Source: Phycisphaerales bacterium (GTDB lineage Bacteria > Planctomycetota > Phycisphaerae > Phycisphaerales > UBA1924). From it: 64,000 nucleotides of DNA. The DNA is taken from contig JANQQZ010000132.1 in assembly GCA_028284805.1 (NCBI GenBank), positions 1 through 64,000 of the forward strand, read 5' to 3'. The position numbers and the translations under genes are program-made. Position 1 is the stretch's first letter; each line of letters begins with the position of its first letter. This document shows, piece by piece, positions 1 to 8,411 of the stretch. Under the pieces are notes generated by a model. It was given only the letters and a program-made list of their open reading frames with translations, was not told where the DNA came from and ran no database searches.

Positions 1-1070
1 TCACCGGGGCTCGCACCGGATGACGCACCGCCCAGGCAGTCCATCACAATGGCGTCCATCCCGCCGGGCGGCACCGCGCTGGGCGACGACCTTGCCACAC
101 GACTCAGGTCCCAACCAGCACTCCGGGCATGATCCCAGGCGATCTGACCGACAACCAGCGTCACACCGCTCGGCTGTGTGATGCGATCGACCACGTCCTG
201 CATCGCGGCATGCGCGGCCTGGCGCGAAAACGGAGCCACTCCGCGAGGACTCTCGAGCACACGCGAAACCAGAGCGAGTCTCTTTCGGAGCTCCGCGAGT
301 TCATCATCAACGCCTGCGAATCCGCCGCCGCGCTGGTGAGACAGGTGCTGATCACAGCTGCGGAGGATTGCCGCGGCGACACCGATGTTGTCCGCGGTCT
401 TCTGACCGGGGTGGACCAATTGCTCGGCAACAGGCAGGTCGATCGTCGTGAACCTAGCCCCGGCCTCGAACAGACGAAGCCAGAGATCGTGATCCATCGC
501 GAGGTGGTTGCCCTCGTCGAGCCCCCCGACACGCTCGAACGCGGACCTGCGGATCAGGGCCTCGGGCTGCACGATGCACCGCCCAGCGAACCAGCGGCTC
601 AGCGGACGCAGGAGCGGCTCTGCGGTCTCGAGCCTCGGCGGCACGGGTGCGAACACAACCCGCCCCGATCGATCGACGAACCGGCAACGCCCCACGACGA
701 CGTCCACGTCGCTGTGCTCGCCAACCGCGAACGCACGGACCAAGGCCGCGGCGCGAGGGTCGTACACGTCGTCAGCGTTGAGCCATCCGATCCAGTCACC
801 CCGAGAGACCGCGACAGCGCGGTTGATCCCGTGGGACTGCCCGCGATCGGGGCCCGCGAGCACGCACGAGACGGGGCTTCCGGCGTCATTCTCGGCGCGG
901 CGGGCGAGGGCGAACGTCTCGTCGTCCGAGCCGCCATCAGCGATGACGTGCTCGATAGCTCCTGGCACCGCGTCCGCGAGCCGGCGGACGCTGCGCAGGC
1001 ACGAGGCGAAGTGCGCGCCCCCGTTGAGGACCGGTGTGACGACGCTGAGGATCGGTCGATCTGGAGTCAC
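1..1070 (-). CDS. Glycosyltransferase family 2 protein, partial (3' end beyond window)
   Basis: Translation from a GTG at 1070 stays open to the left edge (about 356 codons), so the C-terminus is missing. The N-terminus reads ILSVVTPVLNGGAHFASCL, followed by HVIADGGSDDET and WIGWLNADDVYD. This is the GT-A fold of family 2, with the nucleotide-sugar and metal-binding Asp residues in place. A later WxxDxDLW-like block (AMDHDLWLRLFEAG) matches the acceptor part of this family. A GTG seven codons upstream (1091) is an alternative start. The roughly 100 residues after the GT2 fold (including LVVGQIAWDH) are not recognised and may begin a second domain. It diverges from the GT4 gene at 1246. A role in assembling the surface glycan of this locus is inferred from context; donor and acceptor cannot be read. 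Confidence 0.85.
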   Translation of the reverse strand, partial: MTPDRPILSVVTPVLNGGAHFASCLRSVRRLADAVPGAIEHVIADGGSDDETFALARRAENDAGSPVSCVLAGPDRGQSHGINRAVAVSRGDWIGWLNADDVYDPRAAALVRAFAVGEHSDVDVVVGRCRFVDRSGRVVFAPVPPRLETAEPLLRPLSRWFAGRCIVQPEALIRRSAFERVGGLDEGNHLAMDHDLWLRLFEAGARFTTIDLPVAEQLVHPGQKTADNIGVAAAILRSCDQHLSHQRGGGFAGVDDELAELRKRLALVSRVLESPRGVAPFSRQAAHAAMQDVVDRITQPSGVTLVVGQIAWDHARSAGWDLSRVARSSPSAVPPGGMDAIVMDCLGGASSGASPG

Positions 1071-1103
1071 GCGCGAGGATATCAGCGTCACGGGCGGGTG
1101 TGG

Positions 1104-1132
1104 TTGTCCGATTCGCCACCCGGTCGTATCCT
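1104..1132 (+). promoter_or_regulatory. Putative sigma-70 promoter for the GT4 gene
   Basis: TTGTCC, a 17-base spacer and TATCCT lie on the plus strand in the divergent gap. This leaves a leader of roughly 105 bases before the ATG at 1246. A small perfect hairpin (CCGGGG, loop AAGC, CCCCGG) sits at 1150-1165 inside that leader. The call rests on consensus match and spacing only. Confidence 0.4.
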
Positions 1133-1245
1133 GCGGCTGTGCCAGCACCCCGGGGAAGCCCCCGGATGTGCCGTTCCCTGCTGACAGAGGTCGTTGGTGT
1201 GAATGAAGCCGAGCGGGAGCCGATGCTGAGCGAGGCGATCCGACC

Positions 1246-2619
1246 ATGGCTGTGAGCATTGCCGAGCCCAAGGTGGGCGTACCGATGCCCGAGTCCAGCA
1301 CGGCGGACGCCCACGAGTACCCGCGCGTGCTCGTGATCGCGACCGTCAGCTTCAACATGGAAGCCGGCGGCGGCGTGACCATGTCGAACCTCTTCCGAGG
1401 CTGGCCGAAGGACCGAATCGCGCAGATCTACTCCTACGGCGTCAAGAACAAGGACAAGTCGGTCTGCCGACGCTTCTACCACGTCCAGGCGATCGATCGG
1501 CAGTTCGAGTTCGCAGAGGGCAGGCCCCTCTTCGGCTCTGGCCCCGCCTCCAGAGCACTCCGGAGAGCAAAGGCGTACCGGGCCTTCAAAGTCGCAGAAC
1601 AGTTCCAGGAGGCGATCGCATTCGCGCGACAGTTCCGCCCCGATGTGGCGTACCTCAGGCCCATGGACAAGCCCAGTTCGTACTGGTGGTTCTGCCGGGA
1701 TCTCTGCCGACTGCTCGGCATCCCCTACGTCACGCACATCATGGACGATTGGCCCGCGCGGTACGCGGCGGACACGCGGTCGGGCACCGCGCCCGATGTC
1801 CCGGCGGGCCTACGGGGGGTACTGAAGTCGGCCAGGCTCCGACGCTCTCTGGGCAGCATGCTCAACGAGGCCGCCGCGAACATCGCCATCAGCCCCGAGA
1901 TGGCCGCCGCGTTCGCGGAACGCTACGCGCGTCCCTTCGAGGCGTTCCACAACACGATCGACGTCGCCCGGTGGGAGTCACTCTCCGGGGAACGTCCGGC
2001 GGGCATCGCAGGGCGTGATCGCCCGTTCCTCATCCGGTACATCGGCGCGGTCGTCCCTGACAAGGAGCTCCAGTCCTTCAAGGAGATCGCCCTTGCTGCC
2101 AAGATCCTCGCCGACGAGGGACGGAGCATCCGATTCGAGCTCCACTGCGGCCCGGCGTGGAACGAGTCCGTCGACCGGTACCTCGCCGGAGTACCGGTCG
2201 TGCGCCGCGGCGCGTTCCTGCCCCACACCGAACTCCCCCGGGCGCTCAGCGAGGCCGATCTGCTCGTGCTGCCCATGAACTTTGACGCGCGTTCGATCCG
2301 CTACGTCGGCTACTCGATGCAGACCAAAGGGCCCGAGTACATGGCCTCAGGCACGCCGATCCTGGTCTACGGCCCGCCCTCGAATCCGAACGTCCGCTAC
2401 GCCCGGGATGCGGGCTGGGCCGAGGTCATCGATCACCACGATCCGACGGGTGCCTCGATCGCATCGCGGATCAGGACCCTGATGGACGACCCGGATTCTG
2501 CGCGAAGCCTCGCTGACCAGGCACGCGTCGTCGCCCGCAAGAACCACGACGCCGCCGTGGTGCGTACCAGATTCCGCCGCGTGCTCCAGGAAGCAGCCGG
2601 CGGTCAGCCGGTGCCCTGA
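1246..2619 (+). CDS. Glycosyltransferase family 4-like protein
   Basis: This is a 457-residue protein. Its N-terminal Rossmann-like half opens with YPRVLVIATVSFN and a glycine-rich AGGGVTMSNLF. Its C-terminal half carries KGPEYMASGTPILVYGP (about residues 365-381), the usual GT4/GT-B nucleotide-sugar-binding block around a conserved Glu. The length is normal for GT4. No signal peptide or membrane helix is evident, so it probably acts at the cytoplasmic face. The ATG at 1246 follows a GAGG-containing stretch. Its end overlaps by 16 bases the end of the convergent GT2-DUF115 gene. A role in glycan chain assembly is inferred from the neighbouring ABC exporter; sugar specificity is unknown. Confidence 0.85.
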   Translation: MAVSIAEPKVGVPMPESSTADAHEYPRVLVIATVSFNMEAGGGVTMSNLFRGWPKDRIAQIYSYGVKNKDKSVCRRFYHVQAIDRQFEFAEGRPLFGSGPASRALRRAKAYRAFKVAEQFQEAIAFARQFRPDVAYLRPMDKPSSYWWFCRDLCRLLGIPYVTHIMDDWPARYAADTRSGTAPDVPAGLRGVLKSARLRRSLGSMLNEAAANIAISPEMAAAFAERYARPFEAFHNTIDVARWESLSGERPAGIAGRDRPFLIRYIGAVVPDKELQSFKEIALAAKILADEGRSIRFELHCGPAWNESVDRYLAGVPVVRRGAFLPHTELPRALSEADLLVLPMNFDARSIRYVGYSMQTKGPEYMASGTPILVYGPPSNPNVRYARDAGWAEVIDHHDPTGASIASRIRTLMDDPDSARSLADQARVVARKNHDAAVVRTRFRRVLQEAAGGQPVP

Positions 2620-4379
2620 GCCACGCCGACGAAGTCCGCAAGATCGACCCGGTCGAACAGCTCGAGATGGCCTCCCACCGTCGCGTTTGCCACGACACGC
2701 CCGTCCGCTTCGAACGCGTCCTTCGCGAGCCGGTACATGGCTTCCATGTTGTCGACATCCGCGGCGTGCCACTTCTTGCCCTTGAAGTACGTGGGATCGA
2801 AGTGGTTCTCATCGGCCTCGCGCTGATCGACGACGTCTCCCTCCGAGAACTTCGCGCTCTGGCGATAGCTGTGATCGAAACCGACGAGCGCGACGCGGCT
2901 GTACCCCAGCCCGTACGCAAGCTGCATGTGAAAGAAACTGACGGTGTGGCGCCACGAGATGTTCTCGTGGATATCCGTGCTGAACTCCGGGTACCCGACC
3001 GAGTTCACGAACAGCGTGTCCTCGTCTGCCGCGATGCAATAGCCGAGCCAGTACGGGAAGACCTTCGTGATGCCGCGGAGCAGGTTGAAGGAGGCCGCAC
3101 CCTGCTCCGCGACCAGGTTGTTGACCACGCAGAGATAGGTTGCAACGTCGAGCAGCTCGGGCTTGAGGTGGGCGTAGTTGCTCACGAACACATCCGTCTC
3201 GCGCAGCAAGCCGAGATCGGTTTGGTTCAAGCTGGGACCATTGCCGACGATCACTGCGGTATCACTCTTGCGGCATGAGGTCAGCTTCGTCAGTTGCTCG
3301 CGGGAGCGAGCGAGCTGCTCGGCGTGCCAGTCGGCGCGGAACCCCCAACGCTGCTGACCGACCGTGTAGCACACCAGCCCGGCGCCGGAGGGTGTCTCCT
3401 CGTCGACTAACTCGCAGATCTGCTCAAGGCTCAGCCCGCCCCGCTTCATGGCGGAAACCGTGTGCCGAACGCTCTGGGAATCACCCACCAGGGACGCCCG
3501 CGCTCGATGACCGCTGTTGTGCGCCGCGAGGATCCTCGTGGTCTCCCGCTGGACGGCTTCAGCCTCAACCTCGGCGTTGCCAGAGTGCTTGAGGATCCCA
3601 TCGTGCCCGGCAACCTCGAACTCAGCCCAGCGCCGGGCCCATCGCTCGTCGAGGTACCCGTAGTGCCCCGCCGCGACGCCCGCGATCTCGGCGTAGCTCT
3701 CGCCCCGCTTCCCGAGCGTCTTGTTGTCTTCGTAGTACCGAGCGCGGGCGAGCACGCGGTCCAGGAACACCCACCTCATCCCGGCGTGCACCGATCGGAT
3801 CCAGAAGTCGTAGTCCATCGCGAAGTGCAGCCCGGTGTCAGGCAAGCCGATCCGATCGACGACCGATCGGCGGATGAACGTCGCGGGTTGGAGGATGCCG
3901 ACCTCGTGCGCGAGGCGCGCGCGAAGCGACGACGGATCGCTGTTGATGTATGCGTCCCGTGTCTTTGCGCCGTTGGCATCGACGTAGATGCCCCGCCCGT
4001 AGACGATGTCCGGTGCATCCGGCTCGTTGAACCGAGCGAGCACCGTTGCGAAGACCTCGGAGTCCGCGTATGCGTCGTCCGAGTTCAGCCAAGCGATCAC
4101 GTCCCCTCGGGCACGGAGCATGCCCCGTCCGACCGCGTCGGCCTGCCCGTCGTCGGGCTCGTTGACCAGCGTGACCCCCTCGGCCTCCGAGGCGATCGCA
4201 ACGCTCCCGTCGGTGGAGCCGGGATCGAACACCAGGTGCTCCATCGGGCGGTGTGACTGCGAGCGGGCCGACGCGAGGCACTCGGGCAGGAACTCCGCCT
4301 GCTGGTAGCTGGGCGTAACGACGCTGACCGTCCACACACGTGACGCCTTGCTGCGCGATGGGAAGAGCCTGCCGAGCAT
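2604..4379 (-). CDS. Fusion of GT2 glycosyltransferase and DUF115/sialyltransferase-like domain
   Basis: The 591-residue protein has two catalytic modules. Residues about 15-240 are GT2: SVVTPSYQQAEFLPECL, FDPGSTDGS, WLNSDDAY, and the acceptor block FAMDYDFWIRSVHAGM. Residues about 370-590 begin AVIVGNGPSLNQTDL and later show LGYSRVALVGFDHSY. The GNGPSL motif followed by a strand ending in G(I/F)D is shared by DUF115 (MAF-type) proteins and GT42 sialyltransferases. Known members of those groups transfer nonulosonic acids, so transfer of a CMP-activated sugar is a reasonable inference. The start ATG at 4379 has AGGAGG about 8 bases upstream. It is the last gene of a leftward run from wzm, and the next gene upstream (4401-5225) is a free-standing copy of its second domain. 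Confidence 0.85.
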   Translation of the reverse strand: MLGRLFPSRSKASRVWTVSVVTPSYQQAEFLPECLASARSQSHRPMEHLVFDPGSTDGSVAIASEAEGVTLVNEPDDGQADAVGRGMLRARGDVIAWLNSDDAYADSEVFATVLARFNEPDAPDIVYGRGIYVDANGAKTRDAYINSDPSSLRARLAHEVGILQPATFIRRSVVDRIGLPDTGLHFAMDYDFWIRSVHAGMRWVFLDRVLARARYYEDNKTLGKRGESYAEIAGVAAGHYGYLDERWARRWAEFEVAGHDGILKHSGNAEVEAEAVQRETTRILAAHNSGHRARASLVGDSQSVRHTVSAMKRGGLSLEQICELVDEETPSGAGLVCYTVGQQRWGFRADWHAEQLARSREQLTKLTSCRKSDTAVIVGNGPSLNQTDLGLLRETDVFVSNYAHLKPELLDVATYLCVVNNLVAEQGAASFNLLRGITKVFPYWLGYCIAADEDTLFVNSVGYPEFSTDIHENISWRHTVSFFHMQLAYGLGYSRVALVGFDHSYRQSAKFSEGDVVDQREADENHFDPTYFKGKKWHAADVDNMEAMYRLAKDAFEADGRVVANATVGGHLELFDRVDLADFVGVAQGTG

Positions 4380-4400
4380 CCTGGTCGCCTCCTGCGGAGC

Positions 4401-5225
4401 TCAGAAGAGCTCGTCATACCTCACACGCCTGAACACCTCGAGCCGCCCGCCGATCGTCGCGTTGCAGATCCGTCGGCCCTCTTGCTCGAACGCCTGCCTC
4501 GCCAGACGATACGCCGTCTCGGACTGCTCCAGATCGGGCAGTTGCCACCGCGTACCGGGCCCGAAGTACTCGGGCGAGAAATGGTTCCGATCGGGTGCAT
4601 CGGACCGCACGAGCGCGTTCGGTGGGCCGGTCTCCACGAAACTGTGATCAACCCCGAGCAGGATCACCTCACGGAAACCCAGATGGAAGGCAACCTGGAG
4701 CGCGACATACGTGACGGTCCCGCCCTGCCACATGGCATCGGTCAGATCGAAGCTGAACCGGGGCTCGTGCCTCGTGCGGAGCCAGACCGCCGGCGTCGCG
4801 GCTCGAAGCCGCCTCCGGCACTCCCAAGGCAGGAACTTCAGCGTCGGGACCGACGTGATCTCATCGTGAAACTGCTCGATCACGTGCGGGTTCACGCAGC
4901 AGTAGAGCCACCGGCGCCAGTGCGCTGAGGCCGGGTGCAGATAGATCCGGTTGAGCCCGATGACCCACTCGTCTCGGAGGCGAGAGAGATCCGTCTCCGC
5001 CAGGCTCGGTCCATTGCCCAGGATGAAACACCGCTCGCCCGCGAGCCGTCCACGCATCGCGGCGAGACGGGCGATGTTTGCCCGCCCGATCAACGAGGTG
5101 TACCACTGCCTCGCCCCGGAATCCGAGGGAATCCGCGCCAGCCGTTCCGCGGAACGCCGGGCCAGGTGTGCCCAACTCGATCGCAGCTCGTCCGGAACGA
5201 GTGTCTCGGCACTCTGGTCGTTCAT
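4401..5225 (-). CDS. DUF115/sialyltransferase-like protein
   Basis: This is a protein of about 274 residues. After a helical N-terminus comes CFILGNGPSLAETDLSRL (about residues 60-77), then YVALQVAFHLGFREVILLGV and DHSFVETG. It ends with an Asn-rich segment (CNATIGGRLEVFRRV) also found, as VANATVGGHLELFDRV, at the end of the neighbouring fusion. It is therefore a paralogue of the fusion's C-terminal domain. The motif set resembles MAF/DUF115 and GT42-type enzymes, which use CMP-nonulosonates in characterised cases; activity here is inferred. ATG at 5225 overlaps the upstream stop as TGATG; a GTG directly before it (5228) is equally possible. Translational coupling to the methyltransferase gene is likely. 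Confidence 0.75.
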   Translation of the reverse strand: MNDQSAETLVPDELRSSWAHLARRSAERLARIPSDSGARQWYTSLIGRANIARLAAMRGRLAGERCFILGNGPSLAETDLSRLRDEWVIGLNRIYLHPASAHWRRWLYCCVNPHVIEQFHDEITSVPTLKFLPWECRRRLRAATPAVWLRTRHEPRFSFDLTDAMWQGGTVTYVALQVAFHLGFREVILLGVDHSFVETGPPNALVRSDAPDRNHFSPEYFGPGTRWQLPDLEQSETAYRLARQAFEQEGRRICNATIGGRLEVFRRVRYDELF

Positions 5226-7084
5226 CACGCGCGGCCGGTGTGAGCCGCCTTCTTCGGCGCGGCCTTTCTGCTCCGCCCCTTCTTCCGAACCACCGGCACA
5301 GGCGGGTCGCGATCCGTTGGGATCGATGACTCAGCGGCCTTCGGCTTGCTCTCGACCTGCTTCGAGCCTGCGGATTCATCACCCCCGGTGGTCTTCTTGC
5401 CGGCCTTCTTCTTCGCGGCCTTCGCAGGAGTCTTCTTCGAGGTCTTGGAGGCTGCCTTCTTGGCCGATGCGACGCGGAGACGCTTGAACACTGCCGTCTT
5501 TCCGATCACCGCCACCAGCTTGAAGCGGGGGTCGTCACGCACGGTCTCATCAACAAAGACGGTGACTGCGGGCCAGTCCTCGGAGCCGTAGTCATCGATC
5601 ACTAGCATCCCGCCCGGCTTCAGCATCGAGGCGTACCCGTCGAAGTCGGCCCGGATGCCCTCCGCGCTGTGGTCCCCGTCGATCACGATGAGGTGGAAGG
5701 GACCGGCAGACTCTGCGGCAGCATTGATCTTGTCATCCGTCGAGAACCCTTCCAGGATCTCCACATCGTCGCTCGGGATCCCGCACCGCATCATGTTGCG
5801 CTCGACAGATGCACGTGTTACGGGCAGACCCGTGAGCGGGTCGAGGTGGTCCTTGCCGTAATAGCCCTCGAAGGGGTCGAGGAGAACGAGCCGGACACGG
5901 TCGAACCGCGGCGCGAGCGTGTGGTGCAGATAGGCCGCGCCGACGCCGAAGAGCACTCCGATCTCGAGGATGTTGAGTTCCTTCGAGTTGACCAAACACC
6001 CGGCCAGCATCCGTCCGACCGCGTCGTCGACCGAGCCCGCAAGGCGCCCTTCGCAGAGCCCCTCGAGGACCTGAAGCTTCCGTTCGAGGTACTTGACCTC
6101 GCCTGGCATCAACTCGAACCCCATGGCCTTCGCCGACTGCACCGCTTCGCCCGAGATCAGGCGGGGGAACCGGACGTAACCATCGCCCCGCTGCCTCGCA
6201 TTGAGGTGCACAGCTTCGTCGAGACGCTTGCTGACGTCCTCGATCGCGCTCGTAGCCGCTTCCTTCGCTGCGGTCACCGAGCTCATCCGCTTGCGCTCGT
6301 GCGTGTCGTCGATTTTGGAGACCCGACCGTTGACGAGCCGGAGCTTGTCATCGATCTGCGCCTGCGCCTCCTCCAAGAGCTTCTGGACCTCGGCGATCTG
6401 CACACGCCCGGACTCGGCCTGCCCCTCGATGTTCTCGACATCGGACCGGAGGGCGTCCAGGTGCTCGGAAAGCGAAGCCAATTCGTCGAGATCGGCGCGC
6501 AAGGCCCCAAGACGCTCGGACAACTCACGCTGAGATTCGCTCAGACGCTTGTCCGCCGAGGCCGTTGCCTTGGTCTGGGCTTCGACGGCCTCCTCCTGAC
6601 GACGCGAAAGATCGCCGAGACGGGAATCGAGCCCGGCGCCGAGCGCCTCCATGGCTTCGATCCTGGGGGTGTCCTCCCGCAGTTTCTCGACCTCGCCCAG
6701 GATCTCCAGCCGATCGGTCTCGGCCTGGTCGAGCTTCGACTTCGTCGCGAGGAACGACTCACGGGTGTCGGCGTCGTACCGCTCCAGCCATCGGGCGGTG
6801 TCGTCGTACCGTTTGTTGAGTGCCTCCAGCCGCCCGGTGGTCCCGCGGATATGCACGTGAGAGACGATCAGCAGCTTGGTCAGGAAGGCAACCGCGAGCG
6901 CGATGAACGCGACTCCGAAGACGAGCAACGCTCCCGCCCCGCTCACCCATGTCCCGAGAGCCACGAACCCGACCGCGAGCACGAGGAGCGAGAGCAGCAC
7001 CACCATCGCCGTCTTTCGGCGTTTGGGCTCATACAGCAGCGAATCAAGCACGGCATCCCCCGCACGACTGACTATCCCGAACAA
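5225..7084 (-). CDS. Membrane-anchored coiled-coil protein with methyltransferase domain and Lys-rich tail
   Basis: The 619-residue protein has four parts. Residues about 25-75 form two hydrophobic helices (MVVLLSLLVLAVGFVALG and a second). Residues about 85-280 are charged heptad-rich coiled coil. Residues about 340-535 are a class I SAM methyltransferase: NILEIGVLFGVG is motif I, and HLIVIDGDHSAEG with KPGGMLVIDDY are the later strands, close to the Methyltransf_24 group. From about 538 the tail is Lys/Ala-rich and histone-H1-like (KKAASKTSKKTPAKAAKKK). It lies between wzt and the DUF115 gene. Size-gauging coiled coil plus methyltransferase beside an ABC exporter recalls WbdD, which caps O-antigen; that role is inferred. 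The start is a TTG at 7084 without a clear Shine-Dalgarno site; a downstream start is possible. Confidence 0.8.
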   Translation of the reverse strand: MFGIVSRAGDAVLDSLLYEPKRRKTAMVVLLSLLVLAVGFVALGTWVSGAGALLVFGVAFIALAVAFLTKLLIVSHVHIRGTTGRLEALNKRYDDTARWLERYDADTRESFLATKSKLDQAETDRLEILGEVEKLREDTPRIEAMEALGAGLDSRLGDLSRRQEEAVEAQTKATASADKRLSESQRELSERLGALRADLDELASLSEHLDALRSDVENIEGQAESGRVQIAEVQKLLEEAQAQIDDKLRLVNGRVSKIDDTHERKRMSSVTAAKEAATSAIEDVSKRLDEAVHLNARQRGDGYVRFPRLISGEAVQSAKAMGFELMPGEVKYLERKLQVLEGLCEGRLAGSVDDAVGRMLAGCLVNSKELNILEIGVLFGVGAAYLHHTLAPRFDRVRLVLLDPFEGYYGKDHLDPLTGLPVTRASVERNMMRCGIPSDDVEILEGFSTDDKINAAAESAGPFHLIVIDGDHSAEGIRADFDGYASMLKPGGMLVIDDYGSEDWPAVTVFVDETVRDDPRFKLVAVIGKTAVFKRLRVASAKKAASKTSKKTPAKAAKKKAGKKTTGGDESAGSKQVESKPKAAESSIPTDRDPPVPVVRKKGRSRKAAPKKAAHTGRA

Positions 7085-7099
7085 CCCACACCGGCCTGC

Positions 7100-7105
7100 A
7101 GTATA
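7100..7105 (-). promoter_or_regulatory. Possible -10 element upstream of the coiled-coil methyltransferase gene
   Basis: TATACT on the minus strand lies in the 45-base gap between wzt and the methyltransferase gene, 15 bases before the TTG. No good -35 hexamer is seen at 16-18 bases. If used, the transcript would have almost no leader, which would favour a start codon further downstream. Confidence 0.2.
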
Positions 7106-7129
7106 GAGCCGCCCCCAGGGCGATCCGCA

Positions 7130-8401
7130 TCAGGCCCACGGGGAGCGTCCCTCGTAGACCCAGGGGTACTCGCGACCGATCAGGCCGGGACGCGTCTGTG
7201 GGTACCACAGACGGCGCCGGCTGCTGCGGTCAACGATCCGGAAGCTGACTGCGCCGGGCTCGCGATCGAAGATCCGCTCGAACGGGATGCCCGCGCTCAC
7301 GGTCAAGCGGTACGGCCCAGCCTCGAGTAGCCCGCCGTCGACCTCGAACTCAGCCGAGTACGTCCCTCGACGACGGGGACCCAGGCAAGCCGGGTCGTAG
7401 TCCGCGTCCCCCGAACAAAGCACTCCCAAGCCATCGGGCGTCTCGAGCCGGCAGAACACGTTCATGTTCTCGACGTCCTCGTTGATGTCGTAGGAGACCC
7501 GCACACGGAACGACTCGGCCATCTCGATCTCTTCCGCGACCTCGCCCGTGCGGTTCAGGATCGCGGCAGCCCGGATCCGCAGCGGACGTTCCGGATCCGG
7601 GTCGAACGCCACGTAGGCATTGGTCGGGGACTCGGGCTGAACCATCTCGCGGTAGTGCTCGACGACACGCGCGGTAGCACCGATCGAGATCAGGTGACCC
7701 CGATCGAGTTCCAGGGCACGGTCGCACAGGCGTTCGACGATCTCGCGCTGGTGGCTCACGAAGAGCACGGTCCGCCCGCCCTGGATCAGTTCTTCCATGC
7801 GCGATGCCGAGCGCCGCCGGAACTCGGCATCGCCCACGCTCAGCACCTCGTCGATCAGCAGGATCTCGGGCTCCAGGGTTGTCATGACCGCGAACGCGAG
7901 GCGGATCCGCATGCCGCTGGAGTACCGCTTCACGGGCACGTCGATAAAGGGACGGATGCCGGAAAACTCGATGATCTCCTCGACCTTCCTGCGGATCTCC
8001 TTCGCGGGGATACCCAGGATCGCGCCGCTGAGCGAGATGTTCTCGCGCCCGGTCAGTTCCTGCTTGAACCCCACTCCGACCTCAAGCATCGACCCGACGC
8101 GCCCATGCAGCACGACCCTCCCCGAGGTGGGGAGCGTGAGCCGCGAGATGATCTTCAGCAGCGTGCTCTTCCCGGCCCCGTTGCGCCCGATGATCCCCAG
8201 CGCCTCGCCCGGCATGACATCGAAGCTCACATCGCGGAGCGCCCAGTGCACGTCGGCCTCATCTGGCTCGACGCGCCCTCCCCCGAGCAAGCCCCGGGCG
8301 GCCTCCAGCGCCGTGCCCAGCATCAGACGGTTGCCCTGCGTGCGTTGACGCAGCATGTACCGCTTCGACAGCTCCTGGCAGGCGATCATCGGCTCTGTCA
8401 T
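7130..8401 (-). CDS. wzt: ABC transporter ATP-binding protein with Wzt-type carbohydrate-binding domain
   Basis: This is a 423-residue nucleotide-binding subunit of a polysaccharide/teichoic-acid exporter. It has Walker A GRNGAGKST (about residues 69-77), the signature YSSGMRIRLAFA near 158, Walker B ILLIDEVLSVGD, and an H-loop in VSHQREIV. From about residue 250 comes a separate beta-rich domain (RIRAAAILNRTGEVAEE, EAGPYRLTVSAGIPF) of the Wzt C-terminal type. In known systems that domain recognises the capped end of the glycan. I chose ATG 8401, ten bases after the wzm stop. The longer open frame would run about 50 bases into wzm. It is transcribed with wzm and presumably energises export across the inner membrane. 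Confidence 0.92.
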   Translation of the reverse strand: MTEPMIACQELSKRYMLRQRTQGNRLMLGTALEAARGLLGGGRVEPDEADVHWALRDVSFDVMPGEALGIIGRNGAGKSTLLKIISRLTLPTSGRVVLHGRVGSMLEVGVGFKQELTGRENISLSGAILGIPAKEIRRKVEEIIEFSGIRPFIDVPVKRYSSGMRIRLAFAVMTTLEPEILLIDEVLSVGDAEFRRRSASRMEELIQGGRTVLFVSHQREIVERLCDRALELDRGHLISIGATARVVEHYREMVQPESPTNAYVAFDPDPERPLRIRAAAILNRTGEVAEEIEMAESFRVRVSYDINEDVENMNVFCRLETPDGLGVLCSGDADYDPACLGPRRRGTYSAEFEVDGGLLEAGPYRLTVSAGIPFERIFDREPGAVSFRIVDRSSRRRLWYPQTRPGLIGREYPWVYEGRSPWA

Positions 8402-8411
8402 CGCGCCCGCC

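Noticed and set aside
5669-7330. Long open frame on the plus strand (553 codons) across the coiled-coil methyltransferase gene
   Set aside because: It mirrors the minus-strand gene codon by codon in high-GC DNA. The minus-strand protein has clear methyltransferase motifs, while this one has none.
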